42,519 nt of DNA from Pseudomonadota bacterium (GCA_021794595.1 JAJYQN010000152.1:1-42519), one strand, 5' to 3'. Counted from the first letter of the stretch, positions 24,697 to 35,750 are shown. A program made the numbers and translations. Notes: generated by a model from the letters alone, not told the origin.

Positions 24697-25367
24697 AACG
24701 AATCGATCGGAGTTCCCTGAGGATCTGCAGACGCTGCTCCATCGCTATCAGCCTCGGTATCAGCCTCGGTATCAGCCTCGGTATCAGCCTCGGTGTCCCG
24801 CTTATCATCAGCGTGCATAATATCCGACTGCTCTTCCGCAGCGGCGATACGCAGTTCGCTCAAAGGGGGTAGGTCGCCCAGGGATGTCAGGTTGAAATGT
24901 TCGAGAAAGGCCCGTGTCGTGCCATATAAGGCCGGTCGCCCAGGGACCTCTTTCGTGCCCACTTGCCGGATCCACTCCCGCTGGCTCAGGGTTTTTATGA
25001 TCTCGGAACTCACCGCGACGCCGCGGATTGCCTCGATTTCACCGCGTGTGGTCGGTTGACGGTAGGCGATAATTGCCAAGGTTTCGAGAACGGCGCGAGA
25101 GTACCGGCTTGGCCTTTCGGCCAGCAAGCGATTAAGCCAAGGCGCGAACTCTGCCCGCGTCTGGAGGCGATAGGCCCTATCGAGGCATCGAAGCTCCATG
25201 GGACCAGTCCGGCAATCGGCCTCGATTTCCTCAAGGGCCGCCAAAAGCACCTGCCGATCCGGCTGCTCCTCCTCGCCAAAGAGCGATCCCAGGCGTTCGA
25301 GCGTAAGCGGTTCCCCGGCGACCAAGAGAGCGGCCTGAATAATATCCTTCAATCGTATCTCGCTCAC
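24693..25367 (-). CDS. scpB: Segregation and condensation protein B
   Basis: A 224-residue protein with two winged-helix domains (about 1-85 and 90-165), including the typical LETLAIIAYRQPTTRGEIEAIRGV. ScpB binds ScpA and, through it, the Smc ATPase to form bacterial condensin. The C-terminal tail (from about 180) is acidic and contains four perfect repeats of a 12-base unit coding for an Asp-Thr-Glu-Ala block. It overlaps scpA by four bases and rluB by four. Confidence 0.95.
   Translation of the reverse strand: MSEIRLKDIIQAALLVAGEPLTLERLGSLFGEEEQPDRQVLLAALEEIEADCRTGPMELRCLDRAYRLQTRAEFAPWLNRLLAERPSRYSRAVLETLAIIAYRQPTTRGEIEAIRGVAVSSEIIKTLSQREWIRQVGTKEVPGRPALYGTTRAFLEHFNLTSLGDLPPLSELRIAAAEEQSDIMHADDKRDTEADTEADTEADTEADSDGAASADPQGTPIDSL
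24746..24793. repeat. Four tandem 12-bp repeats in the 3' end of scpB
   Basis: The unit TATCAGCCTCGG (plus strand) occurs four times without mismatch (24746-24757, -24769, -24781, -24793), with a fifth partial match before it. On the coding strand each copy adds four acidic/small residues in frame. Copy number could change without breaking the gene. Confidence 0.9.
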
Positions 25368-26131
25368 GCGCGCGCCTTTACATGAATCGGGGCAAAAGAG
25401 TCATTCTGCACAAAGCCAATAAGGGATTCCCGAACCAACTCCAAAATAGCCAGGAAGGTCACAACAACACCTCGCCTCCCCTCCGCCAGATCGAACAAGG
25501 CTGAGAACTCGGTATAACCATCAGCCCGGACACTGTCGAGTATTCGCGTCATCCGCTCCCGCACCGACAAGGGCTCGCGTAGGATACGGTGATGCGCAAA
25601 CGCGTCCTCGCGCTGCAACACCAAACGCAGCGCCCCGAGCAGATCTTCCAGAGTGACGACCGGCGGATCCCGATCGGCTCGCCGCGCCTCGATAGGAATC
25701 GCCGGAAGAAATAACTCCCGCCCGACCCGCGGCATCGCGTCAAGTCCTTCGACGGCCTCGCGATAACGCTCGTATTCGAGCAGCCGTCGCACAAGTTCCG
25801 CCCGTGGATCCGCCTCTTCCTGATCGACCGTCTTTGGCCGCGGCAACAGCATCCGCGACTTGATCTCCGCAAGCATCGCCGCCATTACCAAGTAATCGGC
25901 TGCGAGCTCGAGCTTGACCGCCTTCATGAGCTCGACATACACCATATACTGTCGCGTGACTTCGGCGATCGGAATATCCAGGATATCAATATTATCGCGA
26001 CGAATGAGATACAGGAGAAGGTCAAGTGGTCCCGCAAAGGACTCGAGAATAACCTCCAGGGCATCGGGAGGAATATACAGATCGGCTGGCATCTGCATCA
26101 TCTGCTCGCCACGAACCAGAACCGCGCTCAT
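25364..26131 (-). CDS. scpA: Segregation and condensation protein A
   Basis: A 255-residue kleisin that bridges the Smc heads and carries ScpB. It shows the family start FAGPLDLLLYLIRRDNIDILDIPI (about residues 32-55), the MAAMLAEIKSRMLLP helix and a C-terminal winged helix. The start is the ATG at 26131, five bases after the trpS stop with a GGGAG ribosome site; a TTG further upstream lies inside trpS. It overlaps scpB by four bases. Smc itself is at 35751-39272. Confidence 0.95.
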   Translation of the reverse strand: MSAVLVRGEQMMQMPADLYIPPDALEVILESFAGPLDLLLYLIRRDNIDILDIPIAEVTRQYMVYVELMKAVKLELAADYLVMAAMLAEIKSRMLLPRPKTVDQEEADPRAELVRRLLEYERYREAVEGLDAMPRVGRELFLPAIPIEARRADRDPPVVTLEDLLGALRLVLQREDAFAHHRILREPLSVRERMTRILDSVRADGYTEFSALFDLAEGRRGVVVTFLAILELVRESLIGFVQNDSFAPIHVKARA

Positions 26132-26135
26132 ATTC

Positions 26136-27353
26136 TCACTCCCACGCAAGGCCCATGGCGCGGCGGACGTCCGTCAATGTCTCCTCGGCCAGGTCTCGCG
26201 CGCGCCGCGAGCCCTCCGTCAAGATATTGCGAATATGTGCGCTATCCTTCTCTAAGTCGCCGGCTCGTTCACGAATAGGGGCGAGTTCCCCGTTGATCGC
26301 ATCGATTACCGGCTGTTTGCATTCGAGACATCCGATGCCAGCACTCCGGCACCCCTCTTGCGCCCACGCCTTAACCCCCTCCGGGGAATAGATCTCATGG
26401 AACGGCCAAACCGGACAGAGCGCCGGATCGCCGGCATCGGTCCTGCGCTTACGGTTGGGGTCGGTAGGCATGGTCTTAATCTTGCGCGCCACTTCGTCCG
26501 GCGCCTCGCGAAGCGCGATCGTATTATTATACGATTTCGACATCTTCTGGCCATCGAGCCCTGGCATGCGCGACTGGGCTGTCAACATAGCCTGAGGCTC
26601 CGTCAAAATCAGGCGGCCGTGTCCCTCGAGATAACCGAGAAGCCTCTCCTTATCGCCGAGCGCCATATTCGGCTGCCGCTCTATCAAGGCCCGGGCGGTG
26701 TCCAATGACTCGACAGTGCCCTGCTCCAAATAGCTCGTGCGGAGTTCCTTATAAGCCTTGGCGGGCTTGCGCCCCATCTTCCGGAGCGCCTCCTCTGCGC
26801 GCTCGACGAACCCGGGCTCACGGCCGTAGAGGAAATTAAAGCGTCTCGCCACTTCCCGCGAGAATTCGATATGGGCCACCTGATCCTCGCCGACCGGCAC
26901 GAACGCGGCACGATAGGCCACGATGTCGGCCGTCTGCAAAAGCGGGTAGCCAAGGAATCCATAGGTGGCGAGATCGCGCTCGCGCAATTTCGCTTGTTGA
27001 TCCTTATAGGTCGGAACGCGCTCAAGCCAACTCAGCGGAGTCATCATCGACAACAGCAAATGAAGCTCTGCGTGCTGCGGGACATCCGACTGGACAAACA
27101 GCGTGGCGCTGTTGGCATCCAGGCCCGCCGCAATCCAATCGATAACCATCTCGCGAACGCTTTGGCCAACGATCGAGGGGTCCTCGTAATGCGTGGTTAA
27201 GGCGTGCCAATCGGCCACGAAAAAGAGGCAATCATACTCGTGCTGTAAGCGCACCCAGTTCTTCAAGACACCGTGGTAGTGTCCCAGATGAAGCTTGCCT
27301 GTCGCACGCATCCCCGAGACAACGCGGGTGACGGACGGAAGAATCGAAGACAT
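26136..27353 (-). CDS. trpS: Tryptophanyl-tRNA synthetase, long form
   Basis: A 405-residue class Ic synthetase that charges tRNA-Trp. The HIGH motif is HLGH (22-25) and KMSKS is at 270-274. It is about 70 residues longer than the E. coli enzyme (334). The extra part appears to be mainly an insertion at about 190-250 between the catalytic core and KMSKS, plus a CxxC-containing segment (GCLEC) in the C-terminal helical domain. Long TrpS forms are known in other proteobacteria. Its ATG directly follows the stop codon of the M50 protease gene. Confidence 0.95.
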   Translation of the reverse strand: MSSILPSVTRVVSGMRATGKLHLGHYHGVLKNWVRLQHEYDCLFFVADWHALTTHYEDPSIVGQSVREMVIDWIAAGLDANSATLFVQSDVPQHAELHLLLSMMTPLSWLERVPTYKDQQAKLRERDLATYGFLGYPLLQTADIVAYRAAFVPVGEDQVAHIEFSREVARRFNFLYGREPGFVERAEEALRKMGRKPAKAYKELRTSYLEQGTVESLDTARALIERQPNMALGDKERLLGYLEGHGRLILTEPQAMLTAQSRMPGLDGQKMSKSYNNTIALREAPDEVARKIKTMPTDPNRKRRTDAGDPALCPVWPFHEIYSPEGVKAWAQEGCRSAGIGCLECKQPVIDAINGELAPIRERAGDLEKDSAHIRNILTEGSRRARDLAEETLTDVRRAMGLAWE

Positions 27354-28007
27354 TTACCCCATCCTACTAACAGAGAAGATGAGATTCCGCAAATCCGTCA
27401 CCGGCGGCCCGATAATCCAACCGAGGGCGCCCGTTCCGACAAGGAGCAGAAGTATCCATAAGCCGTAAGGCTCGATCAGGTTATAACGCCAAGCCAGGCG
27501 GCCGGGCAATAAGCCGGATAAGACCCGGCTCCCGTCCAGCGGCGGCAGCGGCAAGAGATTCAAGACCATGAGCACGATATTGATCGTGATGCCAGCGATG
27601 CTCATATAAAAAAGCGGGCGCGCGGCCCACAGGGATGGCAGGTAGAGGGCGACCCGACCGATCGCCGCCCATGCCAACGCCATAAGAAGGTTGGCCCCGG
27701 GCCCCGCCAGGGCCACAAGCGCCATGTCCCGCTGCGGGCGACGGAGATTTGACCACGTTATAGGTACGGGTTTGGCCCATCCGAATATAAAACCGGTTCC
27801 CATCAGAATAAGTAGACCGGGAATCAATACGGTACCCACGGGATCTATATGCTTTAACGGGTTAATGGTCAGACGACCCAAGCGTTGCGCGGTAGGGTCC
27901 CCCAACCGCTTGGCGACCCAACCATGAGCTACCTCGTGAAGCGTAATCGCAAACAACACAGGCAGGGCCCATACGGCGAAGCTCTGGAGTGAATTTAGTC
28001 CGTTCAT
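27354..28007 (-). CDS. Site-2 protease family (M50) membrane metalloprotease
   Basis: A 217-residue polytopic protein with about five to six hydrophobic segments. The zinc motif HEVAH is at 24-28 in the first membrane helix, and the third ligand motif LNLLPLPPLDG is near 145-155. It lacks PDZ domains, so it belongs to the small YwhC/Rip-like group and not to RseP. Its substrate is unknown. Its position in front of trpS-scpA-scpB is, as far as I recall, common in beta- and gammaproteobacteria. The start is preceded by a -10-like box and no ribosome site. Confidence 0.9.
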   Translation of the reverse strand: MNGLNSLQSFAVWALPVLFAITLHEVAHGWVAKRLGDPTAQRLGRLTINPLKHIDPVGTVLIPGLLILMGTGFIFGWAKPVPITWSNLRRPQRDMALVALAGPGANLLMALAWAAIGRVALYLPSLWAARPLFYMSIAGITINIVLMVLNLLPLPPLDGSRVLSGLLPGRLAWRYNLIEPYGLWILLLLVGTGALGWIIGPPVTDLRNLIFSVSRMG

Positions 28008-28013
28008 GGAGAG

Positions 28014-28019
28014 AGTATA
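28014..28019 (-). promoter_or_regulatory. Internal -10 box of M50 gene, leaderless layout
   Basis: TATACT on the minus strand begins right after the yciO stop codon and ends six bases before the M50 ATG (28007). A weak -35 (TTCGCA, 28038-28043) lies 18 bases upstream and the spacer contains the G8 run. It could give M50-trpS-scpAB their own leaderless transcript inside the operon. Confidence 0.45.
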
Positions 28020-28658
28020 TCAGCCCCCCCCACCGGGTGCGAACAAAGACGAATCCCCCATTCCTGCCCGATGAACGGAAAAGTCCTGCCCATCCCATTC
28101 CACGACCGTCGTGGGTTCGCCGGGGCAAATCCCGCCGTCGATAACGAGATCCAACTGATGCTCTAGGCGCTCGCGAATGGCCTGCGGATCGGACAGTGGC
28201 GCCCCGTCGGCACCCGGCAACATGAGCGTCACGCTCATGAGCGGCGCGCCCAATTCGGCCAATAAGGCCTGCGCTACGCGATTATCCGGAACCCGCAGCC
28301 CGATCGTGCGCCTTTTGGGATCGAGAAGGCGGCGTGGCACCTCGCGGGTGGCAGGTAAAACGAAGGTGTAAGGACCAGGCGTATGGGCCCGAAGCACGCG
28401 ATACAGGCGGTTATCAATCTGCGCATACGTCGCTAAATCGGATAAATCCCGGCAAACGAGCGTAAAGGGATGATGGGCATCAAGCGCACGCAGGCGGCAA
28501 ATGCGGTCCCGCCCCTCCTTGTTCGCAAGACCACAACCCAAGGCGTAGCTGGAGTCGGTGGGATAGGCGATGACGCCACCGTTCGTGATAATGTGCGCGG
28601 CCGCTCGGATAAGACGGCCCTGGGGATTGTCGGGATGAATCGCGAAATACTGGGCCAT
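28020..28658 (-). CDS. yciO: L-threonylcarbamoyladenylate synthase family protein (YciO type)
   Basis: A 212-residue YrdC/Sua5/YciO-family protein. Family features are the nucleotide-site motifs VIAYPTDSSYALGC (29-42) and HPFTLVCRDLSDLATYA, and PGPYTFVLPA. Sua5/TsaC enzymes make the threonylcarbamoyl-AMP intermediate for t6A37 in tRNA; YciO proteins are close paralogues with weaker or uncertain activity. The neighbour upstream is the PHP (YciV-type) gene, as in E. coli, which supports the YciO name. The last codons are a run of Gly encoded by eight G (28024-28031). Confidence 0.88.
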   Translation of the reverse strand: MAQYFAIHPDNPQGRLIRAAAHIITNGGVIAYPTDSSYALGCGLANKEGRDRICRLRALDAHHPFTLVCRDLSDLATYAQIDNRLYRVLRAHTPGPYTFVLPATREVPRRLLDPKRRTIGLRVPDNRVAQALLAELGAPLMSVTLMLPGADGAPLSDPQAIRERLEHQLDLVIDGGICPGEPTTVVEWDGQDFSVHRAGMGDSSLFAPGGGG

Positions 28659-28661
28659 GCC

Positions 28662-29537
28662 TCACACCAGGGCGCGCGGCTGCATACGCAGGCGCTCCTG
28701 CCAGACCGGCACGCAGTTCGCCGGAAGATCGGGAAGGCCGCCGGGATGGGGCCGCCATGGTAAGGGCTTATGGTAATCCGACCCGACCGAGGCCCGGAGA
28801 TGATAATGCTCGGCCAACCGCGCAAGCCGCGCTATTTCCCCGGCATCGAGCCCCGCCGTGACGACCTCAAGGGCCGCGCCTCCGGCCGCCGCGAACTCTC
28901 GGACCAACTGCTGCAAGCGGCCGCTGCTCAAGCGGTAACGCGTGGGATGGGCGAGTACCGCGCAGCCGCCGGCCCCCCGTATCCAACTCACGACCTCGGC
29001 CATATCAGCCCACATAACGCCCACATGACCGGGCCCGCCACGCGCTAGAAAACGCTTAAAGGCGACCGCACGATCGCGCGCATGACCCTGAGCGACCAGC
29101 CAGTCGGCGATATGGGTGCGGCTCACCACCCCCTCACGGACCAGGACCTCGCGTGCATCGCCGAGACCCGCATCGGCCAGGGCCTGGACGATGGCTACGG
29201 CGCGAGCGCGGCGAATCTCTTGCAAACGCCGAAGCCCGCGCTGCAAAGGCTCGTACGACGGATCGATGTCGAGTCCCACTATGTGGACACCGAAACTCTG
29301 CCACGACATCGAGACCTCGACGCCGGACACCAAGACAATGCCATGGATATCCGCAGCGCTCGCGGCCTCTTCTAGCCCCGCTACGGTGTCGTGGTCGGTA
29401 AGGGCCAGGACCCGCACTCCGGCATCAGCCGCACAGGCGACCAGGGCCGTAGCGCTTAACTCACCGTCGGACCAGACTGTATGTGTATGCAAATCGTAGT
29501 ACAATTGGCCACCGCCCTTTTTCTCGCTGAGGCTCAT
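28662..29537 (-). CDS. rnm: PHP-domain phosphoesterase (RNase AM / YciV type)
   Basis: A 291-residue PHP-superfamily metal-dependent hydrolase. Metal motifs are DLHTHTVWSDG (15-25), LTDHDT, the Glu of VSGVEVS, the HP of VLAHPTRY and GSDYHKP near the C-terminus. The E. coli homologue YciV (RNase AM) trims 5' ends of rRNAs and degrades short RNAs 5'-to-3'; the older activity is 3',5'-nucleotide hydrolysis. yciO follows after three bases, matching the E. coli pair. The start codon at 29537-29535 overlaps the start codon of the divergent gene at 29536. Confidence 0.87.
   Translation of the reverse strand: MSLSEKKGGGQLYYDLHTHTVWSDGELSATALVACAADAGVRVLALTDHDTVAGLEEAASAADIHGIVLVSGVEVSMSWQSFGVHIVGLDIDPSYEPLQRGLRRLQEIRRARAVAIVQALADAGLGDAREVLVREGVVSRTHIADWLVAQGHARDRAVAFKRFLARGGPGHVGVMWADMAEVVSWIRGAGGCAVLAHPTRYRLSSGRLQQLVREFAAAGGAALEVVTAGLDAGEIARLARLAEHYHLRASVGSDYHKPLPWRPHPGGLPDLPANCVPVWQERLRMQPRALV
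29500..29505 (+). promoter_or_regulatory. Possible -10 box of the unknown gene at 29536
   Basis: TACAAT on the plus strand lies 30 bases before the start codon and inside the opposing PHP gene. A GAGG ribosome site follows at 29529-29532. No good -35 was found. Confidence 0.35.
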
Positions 29538-30267
29538 GATCCCGATCCCATCGCTGCCCCAAATTCTCGAGCGCCTCCCCAAGGTCAAGGGCGCACTGCT
29601 CGCGGCTTGGCGTCCTCAAGGTGCCGCGAGCCAAGAAAACGACCCTGAATCCTTGATTCGCCTCTTAGACGAATTCTTTACCCTGTTGATGACTCTAAAC
29701 CAGCGCTACGGCGAGGACGCCCCCTTGCCAGACGATGACGCCACGCGCCTAGGCGATACCGGTCTCCTGGTGCTCGCCGAACTGACCCACATGAGCCAAC
29801 AACTGGGTATCCCTCAGGTCAAATCCGAACTCGACCGCCTCGCGGTCACCGCCGGTGACTGGATTATGCGCCACAAAGGCCAGATTCGAACGCTCGAACC
29901 TATTGTAAACGGCTTGGCGATCATGGCCAACGAACTTCATGAACCGCGAGACCTCGAAGACATGGCGAGCTTCATGGACAAAGTGATGAAATCGACCGCG
30001 CCCGATATAGCCGCCGACACCGACAAGACCGATAGCGGTCGCCCTTGGCGCGTCTTGCACCTAAACCGCGCAATCGTCGCCACCCGCTCCCATAACACCG
30101 AGCTTATGGCGCAAGTCTTCGATGACCTCATCCAAGAATTGCCGGAAGACGCGTCCGACTTCTTTCGCGAAGGCATGCGTCAGATGGAGGTCATTGATTA
30201 TCCAGCCAAAGTAAAGACCGTCATGACCCACTATTTTCAAGGCCTGTCGCAACACGCCCTCCATTAG
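29536..30267 (+). CDS. Conserved-looking unknown helical protein
   Basis: A 243-residue soluble, acidic, mostly helical protein with no signal peptide or membrane segment. I recognise no domain. It is rich in Leu, Asp, Glu and Met and seems built of amphipathic helices, with a Gly-poor core and a short charged linker near 155-170. That composition suggests a protein-binding role, but this is only an inference. The ATG shares two bases with the start codon of the divergent PHP phosphoesterase gene. yciI follows after 279 bases, probably as a separate transcript. Confidence 0.8.
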   Translation: MIPIPSLPQILERLPKVKGALLAAWRPQGAASQENDPESLIRLLDEFFTLLMTLNQRYGEDAPLPDDDATRLGDTGLLVLAELTHMSQQLGIPQVKSELDRLAVTAGDWIMRHKGQIRTLEPIVNGLAIMANELHEPRDLEDMASFMDKVMKSTAPDIAADTDKTDSGRPWRVLHLNRAIVATRSHNTELMAQVFDDLIQELPEDASDFFREGMRQMEVIDYPAKVKTVMTHYFQGLSQHALH

Positions 30268-30546
30268 GCGCGCCTGCGCCACGCGGGATCAGAGGCCCGA
30301 CGGCGGCGCGTGAGGCCTAGCAAAGAGGCCGCGACGGGGTGGCGGCCCGCCCTGGGTCTCGAGCCCGGCGGCCACATACCCTCGATCCTTTGAGCGCGAG
30401 CCACCTGACCCTTTTCTGTGGCGTATATAAAGAAAGTTCGAATTTCAACCCAAAAGCCTTTATTCTCGTTAAAGGGACGCTTAGGATACTCGTCTGAGCC
30501 TCAGCATCTGGTGGCTTATGATCAAGCAAGCGGGGAGATAAAGGGA
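30268..30546. other. Gap between unknown gene and yciI
   Basis: 279 bases with no gene I can support. A small hairpin, GGCCT (30314-30318) with AGGCC (30326-30330), may end the upstream transcript. A/T-rich DNA follows from about 30410, with TATATAA at 30424-30430 as a possible -10 for the yciI operon. The bases 30432-30446 recall a tRNA T-arm, but no tRNA can be folded around them. Confidence 0.4.
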
Positions 30547-30846
30547 ATGTTGTACATGATCGTCGGGCAGATTGCGCCTGACAGCAGTGCGCGTCGCGAG
30601 GTCGCCCGCCCCGACCATCTCCAAAGGCTGCACGCCCTTCTAGACCAGGGCCGGCTCGTGCTGGCTGGCCCCTGCCCTGCTGTCGACAGCCCCGATCCAG
30701 GACCGGCCGGCTACGTTGCGAGCCTCATCGTGGCGGAATTTCCCTCGCTTGCCGACGCCACCGCCTGGGCTGAGAACGATCCTTATAAACACGCCGGGGT
30801 CTATCAGGACATCGTGGTACGGCCCTTTCGGCAAACATTACCATGA
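30547..30846 (+). CDS. yciI: YciI family protein
   Basis: A 99-residue small alpha/beta-barrel-type (dimeric ferredoxin-like) protein. The family features are MLY(M)IV at the start, RPDHLQRL (His near 24), GRLVLAGPCP and the C-terminal DPYKHAGVYQDIVVRPF. The function is not firmly known; the His-Asp pair suggests a small-molecule enzyme. The start at 30547 has GGGAG/AAAGGGA upstream; the frame opens earlier at 30418 without family support. The stop overlaps the bolA start (ATGA). Confidence 0.9.
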   Translation: MLYMIVGQIAPDSSARREVARPDHLQRLHALLDQGRLVLAGPCPAVDSPDPGPAGYVASLIVAEFPSLADATAWAENDPYKHAGVYQDIVVRPFRQTLP

Positions 30847-31103
30847 GCTTGCGGGACACCATCGAAGAGCGCTTGCGGACCGAGTTTACCCCCGAAGAGC
30901 TCGAGGTGGGAGACGATTCGCTTCAGCATGTAGGACATGCGGGCGCCCAAGGTGGCGGTCATTATTCGGTACTTATCGTGGCGGAGCGCTTTCGCGGGCG
31001 CTCCTTGCTCGAACGCCACCGCCTCGTTTACGACGCTCTCGCTCCCCTCCGTAAAGACATCCATGCACTCTCAATTCGCGCTCTGACACCCGGGGAGATA
31101 TAG
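30843..31103 (+). CDS. bolA: BolA family protein
   Basis: An 86-residue BolA-type protein with the family's KH-like fold. The conserved His of the loop is in GGHYSVLIVAERFRGRSLLERHRLVYDAL. BolA proteins bind monothiol glutaredoxins through shared Fe-S clusters and also affect cell shape and transcription. It overlaps yciI by four bases and precedes the parvulin lipoprotein gene by nine. The order yciI-bolA-parvulin is, as far as I recall, also found in other proteobacteria. Confidence 0.93.
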   Translation: MSLRDTIEERLRTEFTPEELEVGDDSLQHVGHAGAQGGGHYSVLIVAERFRGRSLLERHRLVYDALAPLRKDIHALSIRALTPGEI

Positions 31104-31112
31104 GGGGATACT

Positions 31113-31946
31113 ATGCGCTACTTCACTCGCTTCACAACCGGTCGGGTAGCCATTTTTGGCCTCATGGTGCTCCTCAGCGGCTGTCATACGGCCCCTGTGA
31201 CGGATAAGAGCCCGGTACTGGCGACCGTGAACGGGGAGCGGATCACCGAGCGAGACTACCGGGACTATCTCCGGGCCCGCGATCTGCAAGAACCCGCGCT
31301 TCCGCGCAATGCCCAGAGCAAACAAATCGTCTTAAACGAACTGATTAACCGCGTTGTCCTCGCACAGGCGGCCTTGAAAGCCCACCTGAACCGCGTGCCC
31401 GCGGTGCATGTCGCCTTGAAAGAGGACCGAGAAAACATCCTGGCCCGGGCCATGCTCAAACGCTATCTCGGCCGCCACCCGATTTCGCCGGAGGCGCTCC
31501 GGACCCTCTATCGCAAAGAGGTCCTGAAGGCTCCGCACGAAGAATACCGGGCCCGCCACATCCTGGTCGCCACTAAGGCCGAGGCCTTGGCTATTTTGCG
31601 GGATCTTCATCATGGGGCCCGGTTTTCGGTACTCGCGCGCCGGGACTCCCTAGATGTCCCGTCCGGGGATCAGGGGGGCGAGCTCGGATGGTTTAGCGCA
31701 AGCGACGTGCTTCCGTCCTTCTACCGGGCCTTGGCGCATCTCCACGTGGGGGAAATATCGCCCCAGCCCATAAAGACCCGTTTTGGCTGGCATATCATCC
31801 AACTCCAGGCCGAGCGCGCTTATACGCCACCGCCTTTTTCTCAAGTCGAGCGCCAGCTGTATCGGTCCGCCGAACAGAAACGGGTAGACGACATGATGGC
31901 CGCCATGCGCAAAAAGGCCCGTATTCGGCTCGCCCTTAGCCCTTAA
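31113..31946 (+). CDS. Parvulin-type peptidyl-prolyl isomerase lipoprotein
   Basis: A 277-residue lipoprotein. The signal peptide ends in LLSGC with Cys24. A SurA/PrsA-like N-terminal chaperone segment with ATVNGERITERDY follows (about 35-140). The parvulin domain (about 145-242) shows YRARHILVAT at its start, LARRDSLDVPSGDQGGELGWF in the middle and TRFGWHIIQL at its end. It should fold or guide proteins in the periplasm while anchored to a membrane. It could be a PpiC/PrsA homologue. A hairpin at 31975-31993 follows. Confidence 0.9.
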   Translation: MRYFTRFTTGRVAIFGLMVLLSGCHTAPVTDKSPVLATVNGERITERDYRDYLRARDLQEPALPRNAQSKQIVLNELINRVVLAQAALKAHLNRVPAVHVALKEDRENILARAMLKRYLGRHPISPEALRTLYRKEVLKAPHEEYRARHILVATKAEALAILRDLHHGARFSVLARRDSLDVPSGDQGGELGWFSASDVLPSFYRALAHLHVGEISPQPIKTRFGWHIIQLQAERAYTPPPFSQVERQLYRSAEQKRVDDMMAAMRKKARIRLALSP

Positions 31947-31974
31947 GCAACGCGCTTGAGGGCCGCCTGGCGAC

Positions 31975-31993
31975 CCCGATTTCGATCATCGGG
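31975..31993. terminator. Hairpin between convergent genes
   Basis: CCCGAT (31975-31980) pairs with ATCGGG (31988-31993) around a 7-base loop, in the 64-base gap between the parvulin gene and the convergent glycine-zipper gene. No long T-run is adjacent. Confidence 0.35.
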
Positions 31994-32010
31994 CTCAAAC
32001 CCTCGTGTCT

Positions 32011-32571
32011 TTAATCGGGTACCGCCCGATCGCGAACCAAGCGGACGCGCCGCCCGATCGCCACGTAGCGCCGCTGCTCGATCTGTACTTGCCCGCCCGT
32101 ATCGCGGCGCACGACGATATCGTAGACCTTATGTCCCGAGATCTGTTCACCGATATGATTACCAAGAAAGGCCCCACCGATCGCGCCAGCCACCGTAGCC
32201 ACGGTCTGCCCGCGGCCATTCCCGATCTGGTGACCCACGACCGCGCCGGCGAGACCGCCGAGAATTGCGCCCCCCGGACTCACGGAACCAGCGACCTGGA
32301 CCACACGCACCGCAACGACGGTACCTTGATAAGGGGAGAGGACCGCAGCCGGTCTTGGTGTGTATTGAGCGACACCGGGGGAGGGAGCGACATAAACGGG
32401 CGCGGGCACGAGCAGCCTCGCAGGCCCAGGGCTCCTGACCACCGGCACCTGCGGTGCTGCCTGGGACGCGGTAGCGACCCCCCGCTGCCCCGGCAAGACA
32501 TAAAGGAGTACGCCCGCGGTCGTAGCCGCGGCGGCAATACCGGTCATAACCGTCAAAAGTAAGGGCTTCAT
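32011..32571 (-). CDS. Glycine-zipper 2TM (17-kDa antigen-like) membrane protein
   Basis: A 186-residue protein. A hydrophobic N-terminal segment (residues 3-25) acts as a signal or anchor without a lipobox Cys. A Pro/Ala/Val-rich linker follows (about 30-95). The glycine zipper lies at about 98-140 (GGAILGGLAGAVVGHQIG and GAIGGAFLGNHIG), as in SlyB and Rickettsia 17-kDa antigen. The C-terminus has the usual VYDIVVRRDTGGQ end. It probably sits in the outer membrane or periplasm; the role is not known. The ATG at 32571 fits the signal segment better than an upstream one at 32616. Confidence 0.8.
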   Translation of the reverse strand: MKPLLLTVMTGIAAAATTAGVLLYVLPGQRGVATASQAAPQVPVVRSPGPARLLVPAPVYVAPSPGVAQYTPRPAAVLSPYQGTVVAVRVVQVAGSVSPGGAILGGLAGAVVGHQIGNGRGQTVATVAGAIGGAFLGNHIGEQISGHKVYDIVVRRDTGGQVQIEQRRYVAIGRRVRLVRDRAVPD

Positions 32572-32618
32572 AAACGCTCGCGATAGTGGCACTGGGCGGG
32601 AGAATAAAAGCGCCAACC

Positions 32619-35749
<3,131 letters not shown>

Positions 35750-35750
35750 A

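Noticed and set aside
24746-24793. Tandem repeats as a CRISPR-like array
   Set aside because: The 12-base units are directly adjacent with no spacers and are in frame within scpB.
30432-30446. Bases resembling a tRNA T-arm (GTTCGAA within GAAA...TTTC)
   Set aside because: No acceptor, D or anticodon stem can be placed upstream, so it is not a tRNA.
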